Assembly (NCBI RefSeq): GCF_010499455.1
Contig: NZ_JAAGOH010000034.1
Span: 1-46,283 of the forward strand
Direction: 5' to 3'
DNA from: Ideonella livida
GTDB lineage: Bacteria > Pseudomonadota > Gammaproteobacteria > Burkholderiales > Burkholderiaceae_C
Length of the DNA stretch: 46,283 nt
Shown: piece by piece, positions 24,670-33,990 of the stretch
Layout: every line of letters begins with the position of its first letter
How positions within the stretch are numbered: position 1 is the stretch's first letter
Notes under the pieces: generated by a model
Told to the model about the DNA's origin: nothing
The model's input: only the letters and a program-made list of their open reading frames with translations
Databases searched by the model: none
Made by a program: the position numbers and the translations under genes

Positions 24670-26967
24670 TCAGCGCGGCTGGAAGTCGGGGTGCCCCATC
24701 TGCCAGAGCATGAAGGCGAAGACGTCGGCACGCTCCTCGAGCTGCTGGCGCTTGGTGCTGCCGATGCCGTGGCCGGCATCCCAGTCCAGGCGCAGCAGCA
24801 CGGGCCGGCCGCTGGTGCTGGCGGCCTGCAGCCGGGCGGCCACCTTGCTGCTTTCCCACACCTCCACGCGGGGATCGTGCACCCCGTGCACCAGCATGAC
24901 GGCCGGGTAGGCGGTGGCGTCGCGGATCTGGTGGTAGGTGCTCATGGCCAGCAGGGCGCGAAAGCCCGGCTCGTTGGTGCGGGTGCCAAACTCGGGGATG
25001 TTGGCCGGACCGGTGGCCATCAGCTCCGAGCGGATCATGTCCAGGGCGCCCACCTGGGGCACGGCCACGGCGAACAGGTCGGGCCGCTCGGTGATGCTGC
25101 GGCCCACCAGGATGCCGCCGGCGCTGGCGCCCCACAGGCCCAGGCGCTGCGGCCGGGTGTAGCCCTGGTCGATGAGCCACTGGGCGCAGGCAATGGTGTC
25201 CTTCCAGGTGTTGGGCTTGGTGGCCTGGAAGCCGCCCATGTGCCAGTCCTGCCCGAAGACGCCGCTGCCGCGCGGGTTGATGACCGCCATCACCCCGCCG
25301 GCCTCCAGCCAGGCCAGGCGCGAGAGGCTGAAGAAGGGCTCCTCGGTCATGCCATAGCTGGCGTAGCCGTAGAGCAGGGTGGGATGGCGGCCGTCGAGCA
25401 CCAGGCCCTTGCGGTGGATGACGCTCATGGGCACCCGGGTGCCGTCGTGGCTGGTGACCAGCACCTCGGTGGCCTCGATGCCCTCGGGCGTGTCGTGCGG
25501 GCCGGCCGGCTGCAGGCCGGTGTTGCGGACCTGGCCGTCGGCCTGCACCTCGTAGATCTGTCGGGCGCGGGTCCAGCCCTGCAGGTCCAGCACCAGGCCG
25601 GGCAGGTCGGGGTGGGCGGCACCGGGGCCGCCTTCCCCGTCGGCGAGGGCGAAGGAGCCGGTCACCGGTAGCGGCACCTCCTGCAGCGCCGGGCCGGCCT
25701 GCAGGCCCAGGGGCCGCTTGAGCAGGCGCTTGGCATTGCCGCTGCGCACTTCCAGGTATAGCGCGTCGGCGGCGGCGGCCAGTCCCGCGATCACCCCCTC
25801 GCCCTGGGGCACCAGCACCTGGGCGCGGGCCATGTCGGGCTGGCGCAGGTCCAGGCCCAGCACCTGGAAGCGCGGCGCGCCGCGGTGCGAGAGCAGGTAG
25901 AGGGTGTCGCCGTGGTAGCTCAGCCCCGTGATCTGGTCGGCGGTGTCCACCACCGGCCGCCAGCGCGGCTGGCCTCGCAGCACCTCGGCCGCGGAGCTGA
26001 GGTAGAGGCGGAATTCGCGCTGCACACCGTTCTGCACCAGGCCCAGGGCCCAGCGCCCGTCGTGGGTGAAGGACACCGAGGGTGTCTCATCCGGTGCCAG
26101 TTGCACGCCTGGCATGCCAGCGCCCAGCACGCGGCGCGCCTGGGCCAGGCCGCCGCGGGCAGGCATCAGCCAGACGCTGGCATTGCGGTACTTCTCCACC
26201 TCGGGGGCGCCGGGCCGCAGGGCCTGCAGGCGGGTGAAGGCCAGGTGGCGGCCGTCGGCCGAGAAGCTGGGGCCGGCCCAGTTGGCGCGGTCGATGGGGG
26301 CACCCACCGGGCGGCCGGTCCGGGTGTCGAGCCGGTGCAGCACCGCCTCTTCGGAGCCCTGCTGCGACAAGCCGTAGACCAGCAGGTCGCCGCCGGGCGC
26401 GGCGTCGTAGTAGTTGATGGCGTGGGGCTTGCCGGTGCGCCGCTCCAGCGCTGCCGGGTCAACCAGCAGGCGGTCGCTGCCGGGTTGGCGCAGGTGGAGC
26501 TTGAACTGGTTGTCGCCCGGGTCGCGACGCTCGTAGAACAGCCGACCGCCAGGCTGGCGCAGCACCGCGGCCACGCGCACCGGCACCGCCTCGTCCAGCG
26601 CCACCAAGCGGTCGAGCAGGCGCTGGCGGCCGGGCAGGCGGGCCAGCACCTGGCGGGTGTGCTCGCCCTGGGCGCGCATCCAGGCCTGCACCTCGGGCTG
26701 GGCCTTGTCCTCCAGGGCCCGGTAGGGGTCGTGCACGGTAGTGCCGTGGAAGGTCTCGGGCACGTCGCGCACCGGCGCCACGGGCGGTGGCGGCAGGCCG
26801 GCGGGCACCGGCGCCACCCCGGCCGGCAGGCCGGGCGGGGTGACGGCGGGCGGTGCGGGCTGGGCACCGGCCGGAACGGCCAGGCTCAGGGCCAGGCTGG
26901 CGACCCAGGCGGCCAGGAGACGGCGCCGCGGGGCACGGGCGACAAGGGAGCGGACAGGTGGGGTCAT
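24670..26967 (-). CDS. Exported prolyl oligopeptidase family protein (S9A)
   Basis: The 765-residue serine peptidase has a signal peptide (ARAPRRRLLAAWVASLALSL to about residue 35) and a Pro-rich spacer. A seven-bladed beta-propeller opens with FHGTTVHDPYRALED (about 75-480). The C-terminal alpha/beta-hydrolase domain carries the catalytic Ser in WGASAGGIL (near 614; the family norm is GGSNGG), Asp in HGVHDPRVEVW (near 692) and His in DAGHGIG (near 729). It should cleave short peptides after proline or similar residues in the periplasm. The closing domain begins VIHRKGL and YGYASYGM, as is normal. It diverges from recQ over 246 bp and shares no obvious operon. Confidence 0.9.
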   Translation of the reverse strand: MTPPVRSLVARAPRRRLLAAWVASLALSLAVPAGAQPAPPAVTPPGLPAGVAPVPAGLPPPPVAPVRDVPETFHGTTVHDPYRALEDKAQPEVQAWMRAQGEHTRQVLARLPGRQRLLDRLVALDEAVPVRVAAVLRQPGGRLFYERRDPGDNQFKLHLRQPGSDRLLVDPAALERRTGKPHAINYYDAAPGGDLLVYGLSQQGSEEAVLHRLDTRTGRPVGAPIDRANWAGPSFSADGRHLAFTRLQALRPGAPEVEKYRNASVWLMPARGGLAQARRVLGAGMPGVQLAPDETPSVSFTHDGRWALGLVQNGVQREFRLYLSSAAEVLRGQPRWRPVVDTADQITGLSYHGDTLYLLSHRGAPRFQVLGLDLRQPDMARAQVLVPQGEGVIAGLAAAADALYLEVRSGNAKRLLKRPLGLQAGPALQEVPLPVTGSFALADGEGGPGAAHPDLPGLVLDLQGWTRARQIYEVQADGQVRNTGLQPAGPHDTPEGIEATEVLVTSHDGTRVPMSVIHRKGLVLDGRHPTLLYGYASYGMTEEPFFSLSRLAWLEAGGVMAVINPRGSGVFGQDWHMGGFQATKPNTWKDTIACAQWLIDQGYTRPQRLGLWGASAGGILVGRSITERPDLFAVAVPQVGALDMIRSELMATGPANIPEFGTRTNEPGFRALLAMSTYHQIRDATAYPAVMLVHGVHDPRVEVWESSKVAARLQAASTSGRPVLLRLDWDAGHGIGSTKRQQLEERADVFAFMLWQMGHPDFQPR

Positions 26968-27213
26968 CGTGTGACGGCGCGAAAGCTGCGGGGTGGGCGG
27001 CAGGAGCGGCCGCAGGGGCGGCGCTGACGGTGGACGGCTGCTGCGGCGGGGTGAAGGAACCGCGACCGACCCGGTGCACCCGGTAGGCGCACCGCGCCTG
27101 CAGGCTAGCAGCGCGGTCGGCCGGCCACAACACCGCCAGGGGCCGCGCTGTCGCCGGCCGGACGCCCCTCCCCCAAGGTCCCGGGCGGGTGCCAGCCGCT
27201 ACCATGCCGGACC

Positions 27214-29142
27214 GTGTCCGATTCCTCCGCCTCCCCCCTCGCCCCCGCCGCCCTGCTGGACCTGCTGCATGAGGTCTTCGGCTACAGCGCCTTCCGTGGC
27301 CAGCAGCAGCCCGTCATCGAGCAGGTGAGCCAAGGCGATGACGCCCTGGTGCTCATGCCCACCGGCGGCGGCAAGAGCCTGTGCTACCAGGTGCCCGCCA
27401 TCGCCCGGCACCGCGCCGGCCTGGGCGTGACGGTGGTGGTGAGCCCGCTGATCGCGCTGATGCACGACCAGGTGGGCGCACTGGATGAGGCCGGCGTGCC
27501 CGCCGCCTACCTCAACAGCTCGCTGGACCTGGCCGGCGTGCAGCAGGTGGAGCGCGACCTGCTCTCCGGCCGCCTGGTGCTGCTGTACGCCGCGCCCGAG
27601 CGCATCGTGCACCCGCGCTTCCTGGCCATGCTCGACAGCCTGCACGAGCGCGGCAAACTCAGCCTGTTCGCCATCGACGAGGCGCACTGCGTCAGCCAGT
27701 GGGGACACGACTTCCGCGAGGAATACCTGCAGCTGGGCGTGCTGCCCGAGCGCTACCCCGGCGTGCCGCGCGTGGCACTTACCGCCACAGCCGATGCGCA
27801 CACCCGCGCCGACATCATCCACCGGCTGGCACTGGAATCGGCGCGCACCTTCATCAGCAGCTTCGACCGGCCCAACATCCGCTACGCCATCGTCGAGAAG
27901 GACAACGCGCGGGCGCAGCTGCTGCGCTTCATCCGTGACGAGCACGAGGGCGAGGCCGGCATCGTCTACTGCCAGAGCCGCAAGAAGGTGGAGGAGACCG
28001 CCGACTGGCTGCGCGGCGAGGGCCTGAACGCCCTGCCCTACCACGCCGGCCTGGACGCCGAGGTGCGCCGCCGCCACCAGGACCGTTTCCTGCGCGAGGA
28101 AGGGCTGGTGATGGTGGCCACCGTCGCCTTCGGCATGGGCATCGACAAGCCGGACGTGCGCTTTGTGGCCCACCTGGACCTGCCCAAGAACATTGAAGGC
28201 TATTACCAGGAGACCGGCCGCGCCGGCCGCGACGGCGAGCCCGCCGACGCCTGGATGACTTACGGCCTGGCCGATGTGGTCAACCAGCGCCGCATGATCG
28301 ACGAGAGCACGGCCGAGGACGAATTCAAGCGCCTGCAGCGCGGCAAGCTCGACGCCCTGCTGGCCCTGTGCGAGAGCCTGGACTGCCGGCGCCTGCGTCT
28401 GCTGGCTTACTTTGGCGAGGACACGCCGACAGGCTACCGCTGCGGCAACTGCGACAACTGCCTGCAGCCCCCCGCCCGCTGGGACGCCACCGAGGCGGCA
28501 CGCAAGGCGCTGTCCTGCATCTACCGCTGCCACCAGCATTCGGGCTTCGGCTTTGGCGCCGGGCACCTGATCGACGTGCTGCGCGGCAAGTCCACCGACA
28601 AGACCCGCCAGCGCGGCCATGAGGCGCTGTCCACCTGGGGCATCGGCGCCGACCTGGCCGAGGACCAGTGGCGCGGCGTCATCCGCCAGCTCATCGCCCT
28701 GGGCCATGTGCGCAGCGAGGGCGAGTACAACACCCTGGCCCTGGGCGAGAGCGCCCGGGCCGTGTTGCGCGGCGAGCTCACCATCGAGCTGCGCGAACCG
28801 CGCGAGCCCACGCCGCGCAGCCGCAGCCGCTCGCGCAGCGGCAGCTCGGCCGGCGCCAACCCCAAGGTGCCACGCGCCGCCGCCGCGCTGGACGGCGCCG
28901 GACAGGCGCGCTTTGCCGCCCTCAAGGCCTGGCGGGCCGAGGTGGCGCGCGAGCACAACCTGCCCGCCTACATCGTGTTCAACGACGCCACCCTCACCCA
29001 GATGGCGGCCGACAACCCGGGCACCCTGGCCGACCTGGCCGGCATCAGCGGCGTGGGCAGCAAGAAGCTGGAGGCCTACGGCCGGGAGATCCTGCGGGTG
29101 CTGGAGCGGGTGGAGCTGCTGGACGACGTGCCACCCGTCTGA
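27214..29142 (+). CDS. recQ: ATP-dependent DNA helicase RecQ
   Basis: The 642-residue RecQ has all three expected parts. The SF2 helicase core shows [11 protein letters not shown] (motif 0), [12 protein letters not shown] (Walker A near 50) and [20 protein letters not shown] (DEAH near 154). It continues with [18 protein letters not shown] and [13 protein letters not shown] (motif VI). The RQC zinc site is [12 protein letters not shown] and YRCGNCDNC (about 390-417), followed by a winged helix. An Arg/Ser-rich linker leads to the HRDC domain ([28 protein letters not shown]; about 560-640). It unwinds DNA in recombination and fork repair. The start is the GTG at 27214; no other in-frame start fits. 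Confidence 0.96.
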   Translation: MSDSSASPLAPAALLDLLHEVFGYSAFRGQQQPVIEQVSQGDDALVLMPTGGGKSLCYQVPAIARHRAGLGVTVVVSPLIALMHDQVGALDEAGVPAAYLNSSLDLAGVQQVERDLLSGRLVLLYAAPERIVHPRFLAMLDSLHERGKLSLFAIDEAHCVSQWGHDFREEYLQLGVLPERYPGVPRVALTATADAHTRADIIHRLALESARTFISSFDRPNIRYAIVEKDNARAQLLRFIRDEHEGEAGIVYCQSRKKVEETADWLRGEGLNALPYHAGLDAEVRRRHQDRFLREEGLVMVATVAFGMGIDKPDVRFVAHLDLPKNIEGYYQETGRAGRDGEPADAWMTYGLADVVNQRRMIDESTAEDEFKRLQRGKLDALLALCESLDCRRLRLLAYFGEDTPTGYRCGNCDNCLQPPARWDATEAARKALSCIYRCHQHSGFGFGAGHLIDVLRGKSTDKTRQRGHEALSTWGIGADLAEDQWRGVIRQLIALGHVRSEGEYNTLALGESARAVLRGELTIELREPREPTPRSRSRSRSGSSAGANPKVPRAAAALDGAGQARFAALKAWRAEVAREHNLPAYIVFNDATLTQMAADNPGTLADLAGISGVGSKKLEAYGREILRVLERVELLDDVPPV

Positions 29143-29327
29143 TTCGGCCCTGCGGAAAAAGTCCAGCGCGCGACAGGGACACACGCATCGCACCCTCAAG
29201 TGCGCGTTGGTGCACTCCGACAACCCCCTCATGACCGGTTTCACCGGCACCGTGTGGGGCAGCAGTCAGGCCCCGGAGTCCGCCCCGTCGTCCCGCACGA
29301 CACCCGTCCTCTGCTCGAGGTTTTGCC

Positions 29328-29519
29328 ATGCGCATCGTCCGCTCGCTCATCGTGGTTCCCCTGGTCCTGTCGGGACTGGCCAGCTGCGCCTTCACCCCGC
29401 TGGGCCTGCAGGCCAGCGCCAGCCACGCCACGCCCCCCACCGGCGCAGGCCCGGCCACCGGTGCCCCCACCGCCGGTGACGTCACCCTGGCGGCCGCGCC
29501 CGCCACCGGCGGCCGCTGA
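29328..29519 (+). CDS. Small lipoprotein of unknown function
   Basis: A 63-residue product with a lipoprotein signal: MRIVRSLIVVPLVLSGLASC, with lipobox LASC at residues 17-20. The mature part is only about 43 residues, rich in Ala, Gly, Thr and Pro, and without secondary structure I can identify. GAGG lies about nine bases before the ATG. It precedes the TlpA-like, bufA and bufBC genes on the same strand, so it may belong to that operon. It could also be a stand-alone envelope lipoprotein. Confidence 0.55.
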   Translation: MRIVRSLIVVPLVLSGLASCAFTPLGLQASASHATPPTGAGPATGAPTAGDVTLAAAPATGGR

Positions 29520-29627
29520 AACACGGCCAAGCCGCGACCGATCCACCGCGGTGTAAGAAATGGGCAGGGGTGCCCGACACAGTCCCAGACCCGGCCCTCC
29601 GCCGGACCCTCCACGGGACCACACCCC

Positions 29628-30167
29628 ATGCCACAGCCCTTCTTCCCGTCCTGCCGGCCCGCCCTGCGCGCCGGACTGGCCGCCCTGGCCCTGAGCGCCT
29701 GCGCGGCCCCACAGGCGGCGCCGCATGCCACGGCCGGCGCGGCCACCCCCCAGCTGCGCGGCTTTGCGGTGCAGACCGAGGCGCTCGACCTGAGCCGGCT
29801 GCACGGCAAGGTGCTGCTGCTGTTCTTCTGGAGCACGGACTGCCCGGTCTGCCTGGACAAGATGGCCGAGCTGCGCCGCAACCTGGCCGGCTGGCGCGGC
29901 CGCGACTTCCTGGTGCTGGCCATCAACCAGGACCGCCACCCGGAGTCCCTGCAGGCTTACCTGCGCGCGGTGCAGGGCGCCCACGCGCCCGACCCGCAGC
30001 TGCGCTTCGTCTGGCGCCATGACCCCGGCCACCGCGACAGCTTCGGCCCCCTGCCCGAGCGCGCCCCCACCACCGTGCTGCTGGACCGCGACGGCCGAGA
30101 ACGTGCGCGCCTCATGGGTCGCATTCCCGCCACGCTGTGGGACGACATCGCCGAACTGCTGCTCTGA
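29628..30167 (+). CDS. TlpA/ResA-like thioredoxin-fold lipoprotein
   Basis: A 179-residue exported protein. Its signal ends in the lipobox ALSAC, with the lipidated Cys at residue 25. The mature domain has the thioredoxin fold of the TlpA/ResA (AhpC-TSA/Redoxin) group: the strand VLLLFFWSTDCPVCLDKM holds the redox pair C72 and C75 (CPVC); then come LAINQD and the cis-proline region ERAPTTVLLDRDGRE. Such proteins reduce disulfides or handle metal-thiol chemistry in the periplasm. It lies 39 bases upstream of a Cys-containing RiPP precursor gene, so it may act on the thiols of that product; this is inference. The CPVC pair points to a reductase rather than a sensor. Confidence 0.85.
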   Translation: MPQPFFPSCRPALRAGLAALALSACAAPQAAPHATAGAATPQLRGFAVQTEALDLSRLHGKVLLLFFWSTDCPVCLDKMAELRRNLAGWRGRDFLVLAINQDRHPESLQAYLRAVQGAHAPDPQLRFVWRHDPGHRDSFGPLPERAPTTVLLDRDGRERARLMGRIPATLWDDIAELLL

Positions 30168-30172
30168 GCCCT

Positions 30173-30183
30173 CCCCCCCCCCC
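30173..30183 (+). repeat. Poly-C tract (11 C) upstream of bufA
   Basis: Eleven consecutive C lie 23 bases upstream of the bufA start codon, just ahead of its AGGA ribosome binding site. Homopolymers of this length are prone to slippage, so the spacing here could vary between cells. Their length is also prone to sequencing error. Confidence 0.7.
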
Positions 30184-30206
30184 ACCCTCCACAGGAATCT
30201 CTGACC

Positions 30207-30485
30207 ATGGATCATCGTCTCGTGCTGTCTTCCGCCCTGGCCTCGGTGCTGGCCCTGGGCGTCACCCCCGCCGCCTCGGCCGCCGGCGACAAGGAAAAGT
30301 GCTACGGCATCGCCAAGGCTGGCAAGAACGACTGCGCCAGCGCCGCCGGCGGCCACACCTGCGCCGGCCAGGCCCAGGTCGACAACGCCCCCACCGAATG
30401 GGTGTTCGTGCCCAAGGGCCAGTGCCAGGCGCGCGGCGGCAAAACCCAAGCCCCCGCCGTCAGCACCGCCCCCGGCAGCCGCTGA
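30207..30485 (+). CDS. bufA: Bufferin-type RiPP precursor (DUF2282, BufA1-like)
   Basis: The 92-residue precursor has a Sec-type signal peptide ([18 protein letters not shown], cleavage near PAASA-A at residue 25) and a short mature part with four cysteines at 32, 43, 52 and 73. The conserved core [17 protein letters not shown] is the hallmark of DUF2282, recently described as bufferin precursors. In these, a DUF692 (MNIO) enzyme oxidises cysteine-containing residues and the exported product binds copper. The next gene starts one base after the stop and encodes the expected maturase joined to its partner, which strongly supports this call. The C-terminal 18 residues are rich in Ala, Pro and Ser. 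Copper-responsive control is expected from the family but not visible here. Confidence 0.9.
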   Translation: MDHRLVLSSALASVLALGVTPAASAAGDKEKCYGIAKAGKNDCASAAGGHTCAGQAQVDNAPTEWVFVPKGQCQARGGKTQAPAVSTAPGSR

Positions 30486-30486
30486 G

Positions 30487-32310
30487 ATGTACCGCCCCCA
30501 CACCGGCATCGGCTGGCGCCAACCGCATTACCAGGCCCTGCTGGACCAGCAGCCGGCGCTGGGCTTTGTGGAGGTGCACACCGAGAACTTTCTGGCCGAC
30601 GGCGGCGCCGCCCTGGCGGTGCTGGAGGCCGGCCGCGCCCACTGGCCGGTGAGCCTGCATGGCGTGGGCCTGGGCCTGGGCTCCACAGAAGGACTGGACC
30701 CGGACCATCTGGAGCGCCTGGCCCGGCTGGTGCAGCGCATCGAGCCGGTGCGGGTGAGCGACCACGCCAGCTTTGCCCGCGCCCGCCTGCACCCCCAGGG
30801 CCCGGTGGTGCACGCCCTGGACCTGCTGCCCGTGGCCTTCACCCGCGCCGCCCTGGCGCGCATGGTGCGGCAGGTGCAGCAGGTGCAAGAGCGGCTGCGC
30901 CGCCCGCTGCTGGTGGAGAACCTGGCCGCCCCGCTGCGCTGGGCCCAGGCCGAGATGGACGAAGCCGAATTCCTGCGCGAGCTGGCCCGTCGCAGCGGCT
31001 GCCAGCTGCTGCTGGATGTGAACAACTTGGTGGTCAACGCCCTCAACGTCGGCGCCGCCGACCCCGTGGCCCACGCCCTGGACACGGTACACGCGCTGGA
31101 CCCGGCCAGCGTGGGCGAAATCCACCTGGCCGGCCACCAGGACACCGGCGCCCTGGTGATTGACGACCACGGCAGCCGCGTGCCCGCGTCGGTGTGGGCG
31201 GTATACGCCGCCACACTGCGCCATGTAGGCGCCCGGGTGCCCACCCTGGTGGAATGGGACACCCACCTGCCCCCCTTGGCCGTGCTGCTGGAAGAGGCGG
31301 ACACGGCGGCAAGATGGGCAGGCGAGGTGGCGGCGGCACAAGCGGCACAAGCGGCACAAGCGGCACAAGCGGCACAAGCAGCAGAAGAGGCCGCGGAGAC
31401 GCAGGCCACCACACCGTCGCCGCCCCCCAGCGCCCGCCCGGCCCCGCCGCCGCAGGCGCCCCTGGACGACGCTGCCGAGGCCTGGCGCCAGCGCCTGCTG
31501 CTGCAGGTGCTGTTCCACCAGGCCCCGGCGTCCGAATTGCACCCCGCGCTCTGCGGCCCCATCGCCCGGCAAACCCGGGCGCTGCAGTCCCACTGGGCCC
31601 ATGGCGCGCTGCTGGCCGAGCGGGTGCTGGCCGACGCCTGCCCCGCCCTGAGCGACGCCGTGGGGCCCGAGGCCACCGCCGTGCTGGCGCGCCAGCTGTG
31701 GCGACAGGCGCCACCCCAGGCCGCCGACGCCGAGGCCTGGCAAGCGCTCGCCCAGCAGCTGCCCGCCCTGGTGGCCCAGGCCCCACCCCTGGCCGACCGG
31801 CCCTGGCTGTCCGACCTGGCCCGGCTGGAAGTGGCCCTGCACCACACCCGCCGCGCGGCCGACGCCCCCACCTCACCTGACCTGCCGCCCGGCCTGGGTC
31901 TGCTGGGCACGGCCGAGGCGCCGCGCTGCCAGTTGCACCTGGCACCGGGCAGCACGGTGCTGCAGGTGGCGGGGGCTGCGTGGGCCGCGTGGTCTTCATG
32001 GTCTGCCCGGGCGGCTGAGGCCACCGGGTCGGCCCCGCACGGCGGGGACCACGCGCAGGCCGTGCCGCAGGACCCGCCGGCAGACGGGCGGCCCCGGGTG
32101 TGGCTGTGGCTGTACCGCCGCGGCTGGCGGGCACAGGCCTCGCCGGCCAGCGCCGGGGACGCTGCCTTTCTGGCGGCCTGCGCCGACGGCACCCCGCTGG
32201 GTGAGGCGCTGGACCGCGCCGCGGCGGCCGAAGCCCCCTGGGCATTTGCCCCATGGCTGCGCCGCGCCCTGGCCCGGGGCGAGGTGGCGGCCGTCACAGC
32301 GCCGTCCTGA
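30487..32310 (+). CDS. bufB: BufB-BufC fusion: MNIO maturase (DUF692) joined to DUF2063 partner
   Basis: The 607-residue protein joins two subunits that are normally separate. Residues 1 to about 280 are a DUF692 MNIO enzyme, a TIM barrel with a multinuclear iron site. Metal- and substrate-site blocks are visible: GIGWRQPHY, FVEVHTENF, RVSDHASFA, LLVENLAAPL, LLLDVNNLVVNALN, EIHLAGHQDTG and TLVEWDTHLP. A linker (about 280-330) starts with a repeated AQA motif and then turns Pro-rich. From about 335 on is a DUF2063/BufC module, with QVLFHQAPASELHPAL, an LADACPALSDAVG helix and WLSDLARLEVALHHTRRA; its C-terminal beta part (VWLWLYRRGWRAQ) is also there. BufC binds the precursor for BufB. It starts one base after bufA and ends at a hairpin. 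No DoxX-type bufD is next to it. Confidence 0.9.
   Translation: MYRPHTGIGWRQPHYQALLDQQPALGFVEVHTENFLADGGAALAVLEAGRAHWPVSLHGVGLGLGSTEGLDPDHLERLARLVQRIEPVRVSDHASFARARLHPQGPVVHALDLLPVAFTRAALARMVRQVQQVQERLRRPLLVENLAAPLRWAQAEMDEAEFLRELARRSGCQLLLDVNNLVVNALNVGAADPVAHALDTVHALDPASVGEIHLAGHQDTGALVIDDHGSRVPASVWAVYAATLRHVGARVPTLVEWDTHLPPLAVLLEEADTAARWAGEVAAAQAAQAAQAAQAAQAAEEAAETQATTPSPPPSARPAPPPQAPLDDAAEAWRQRLLLQVLFHQAPASELHPALCGPIARQTRALQSHWAHGALLAERVLADACPALSDAVGPEATAVLARQLWRQAPPQAADAEAWQALAQQLPALVAQAPPLADRPWLSDLARLEVALHHTRRAADAPTSPDLPPGLGLLGTAEAPRCQLHLAPGSTVLQVAGAAWAAWSSWSARAAEATGSAPHGGDHAQAVPQDPPADGRPRVWLWLYRRGWRAQASPASAGDAAFLAACADGTPLGEALDRAAAAEAPWAFAPWLRRALARGEVAAVTAPS
31333..31377 (+). repeat. Five tandem 9-bp repeats encoding the AAQ linker
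   Basis: GCGGCACAA is repeated five times without change, in frame, coding for Ala-Ala-Gln units in the linker between the BufB and BufC parts. Copy-number change would alter linker length in steps of three residues and keep the frame. Confidence 0.9.
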
Positions 32311-32318
32311 GCCACCGG

Positions 32319-32349
32319 GGCGAGCCGGTACGGCCCTGCCCGGCTCGCC
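32319..32349. terminator. 10-bp perfect hairpin between convergent bufBC and prfC
   Basis: GGCGAGCCGG (32319-32328) pairs with CCGGCTCGCC (32340-32349) around an 11-base loop. It lies nine bases after the bufBC stop and just beyond the prfC stop on the other strand. It has no T-run, so it may stop polymerase weakly or protect transcript ends. Confidence 0.5.
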
Positions 32350-32361
32350 GACCAGCCGTCC

Positions 32362-33990
32362 TCAGGCGTCCATCTGCTTGTGGAACACCAGGCCGGCGTG
32401 TTCGCGCAGGGCGTGGAACTTGATCTTGGGCCAGTTGTCCTGGATGGCGCGCAGCTCGCCGGCGTATTCCAGCAGCAGGGTGGGGGCGTCCACCGCGTCC
32501 AGGGCCATGCGGTGGCTGTTGTGGTCGATGAAGCGCTTGAGCTCCTTCTCGCCGCCGTCGGCCTCGTCGCAAGTCACCCAGCGGGCCACGTTGAAGCGCG
32601 CGGCCAGGATGCGGGCCTTGACGCCGTACTCGTGCTCCAGGCGATGGGCCACCACTTCAAACTGCAGCTGGCCCACGGCACCCAGCAGCAGCACGCTGCC
32701 GGCCATCGGGCGGAAGACCTGGATCGCACCCTCCTCGCCCAGCTGGGTCAGGCCGGCGCGCAGTTGCTTGGTCTTGAGCGGATCGGCCACTTCCACCGAG
32801 CGGAACAGCTCGGGCGCGAAGAAAGGCAGGCCGGTGTACTGCAGGGCCTCGCCTTCGGTGAGGGTGTCGCCCAGTTGCAGCACGCCGTGGTTGGGAATGC
32901 CGATGATGTCGCCGGCATAGGCCTCGTCCAGCAGCTCGCGCTTCTGGCTCATGAAGGTCACCACGGTGTTGGGGCGCAGGGTCTTGCCCGAGCGCACCAC
33001 CTTCAGGTTCATGCCGCGCTGGAACTTGCCCGAGGCCACGCGCAGGAAGGCGATGCGGTCGCGGTGCGCCGGGTCCATGTTGGCCTGGATCTTGAAGACC
33101 ACGCCAGTGAACTTGGTCTCTTCGGGCTGCACCACGCGCTGCAGCGCGGCGCGCTCACCCGGCGGCGGGGCCAGGTCGACCAGGGCGTCCAGCACTTCCT
33201 GCACGCCAAAGTTGTTGACCGCCGAGCCGAAGAACATCGGCGTCTGGCGTCCGGCCAGGAACTCGGCCTCGTCAAAAGCGGGGGCGGCCTCGCGCACCAG
33301 CTCGATCTCGCCGGCGGCCTGCTCGTACACGTCGCCAAAGCGCTCGGTCAGCACGGGGTTGGCGATGCCGTCGACGATTTCCTCGGTGCCGGCCACGCGG
33401 TCTTCGCCTGGGGTGAAGACGCGCATCTGGTCCTTGCGCAGGTCCAGCACACCGCCAAAGAACTTGGCCATGCCCACCGGCCAGGTGAAGGGCACCACGG
33501 TCATGCCCAGCTCGGCCTCGATCTCGTCCATCAGGGCCAACGGGTCTTTCACCTCGCGGTCCATCTTGTTGACGAAGGTGAGGATGGGGGTGTTGCGGGC
33601 GCGGCAGACCTGCAGCAGGCGACGGGTCTGCGGCTCCACGCCGTTGGCCGCGTCGATGACCATCAGCGCGGCGTCCACGGCGGTGAGCACGCGGTAGGTG
33701 TCTTCGGAGAAGTCCTGGTGGCCCGGGGTGTCCAGCAGGTTGATGGTGCAGCCGCGGTACTCCATCTGCATGACGGAGGAGGCCACCGAGATGCCGCGCT
33801 GCTTCTCGATCTCCATCCAGTCGGAGGTGGCGTGGCGGCTGGCCTTGCGGGCCTTGACCGAGCCGGCGATCTGGATGGCCCCGGAGAACAGCAGCAGCTT
33901 CTCGGTCAGCGTGGTCTTGCCCGCGTCAGGGTGGGAGATGATGGCGAAGGTGCGGCGCTGGCGCACCTGCTGGGCAAGTTCAGCGGACAT
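32362..33990 (-). CDS. prfC: Peptide chain release factor 3
   Basis: The 542-residue GTPase recycles RF1 and RF2 from the ribosome after termination. The G domain is intact: FAIISHPDAGKTTLTEK (G1 at 19-27), GISVASSVMQ (switch I, G2), LLDTPGHQDFSEDTYR (G3 at 87-91) and FVNKMDRE (G4 at 141-144). RF3-specific features follow, such as WPVGMAKFFGGVLDL and GTEEIVDGI, then domain II (GVVFKIQANMDPAHRDRIAF) and the C-terminal VVAHRLEHEYGV segment. Length and order agree with E. coli RF3. The ATG at 33990 is the only sensible start. It converges with bufBC and diverges from the small gene at 34223. Confidence 0.96.
   Translation of the reverse strand: MSAELAQQVRQRRTFAIISHPDAGKTTLTEKLLLFSGAIQIAGSVKARKASRHATSDWMEIEKQRGISVASSVMQMEYRGCTINLLDTPGHQDFSEDTYRVLTAVDAALMVIDAANGVEPQTRRLLQVCRARNTPILTFVNKMDREVKDPLALMDEIEAELGMTVVPFTWPVGMAKFFGGVLDLRKDQMRVFTPGEDRVAGTEEIVDGIANPVLTERFGDVYEQAAGEIELVREAAPAFDEAEFLAGRQTPMFFGSAVNNFGVQEVLDALVDLAPPPGERAALQRVVQPEETKFTGVVFKIQANMDPAHRDRIAFLRVASGKFQRGMNLKVVRSGKTLRPNTVVTFMSQKRELLDEAYAGDIIGIPNHGVLQLGDTLTEGEALQYTGLPFFAPELFRSVEVADPLKTKQLRAGLTQLGEEGAIQVFRPMAGSVLLLGAVGQLQFEVVAHRLEHEYGVKARILAARFNVARWVTCDEADGGEKELKRFIDHNSHRMALDAVDAPTLLLEYAGELRAIQDNWPKIKFHALREHAGLVFHKQMDA

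Noticed and set aside
31333-31377. CRISPR-like short repeats
   Set aside because: The 9-bp units are contiguous, in frame and coding, with no spacers or cas genes.
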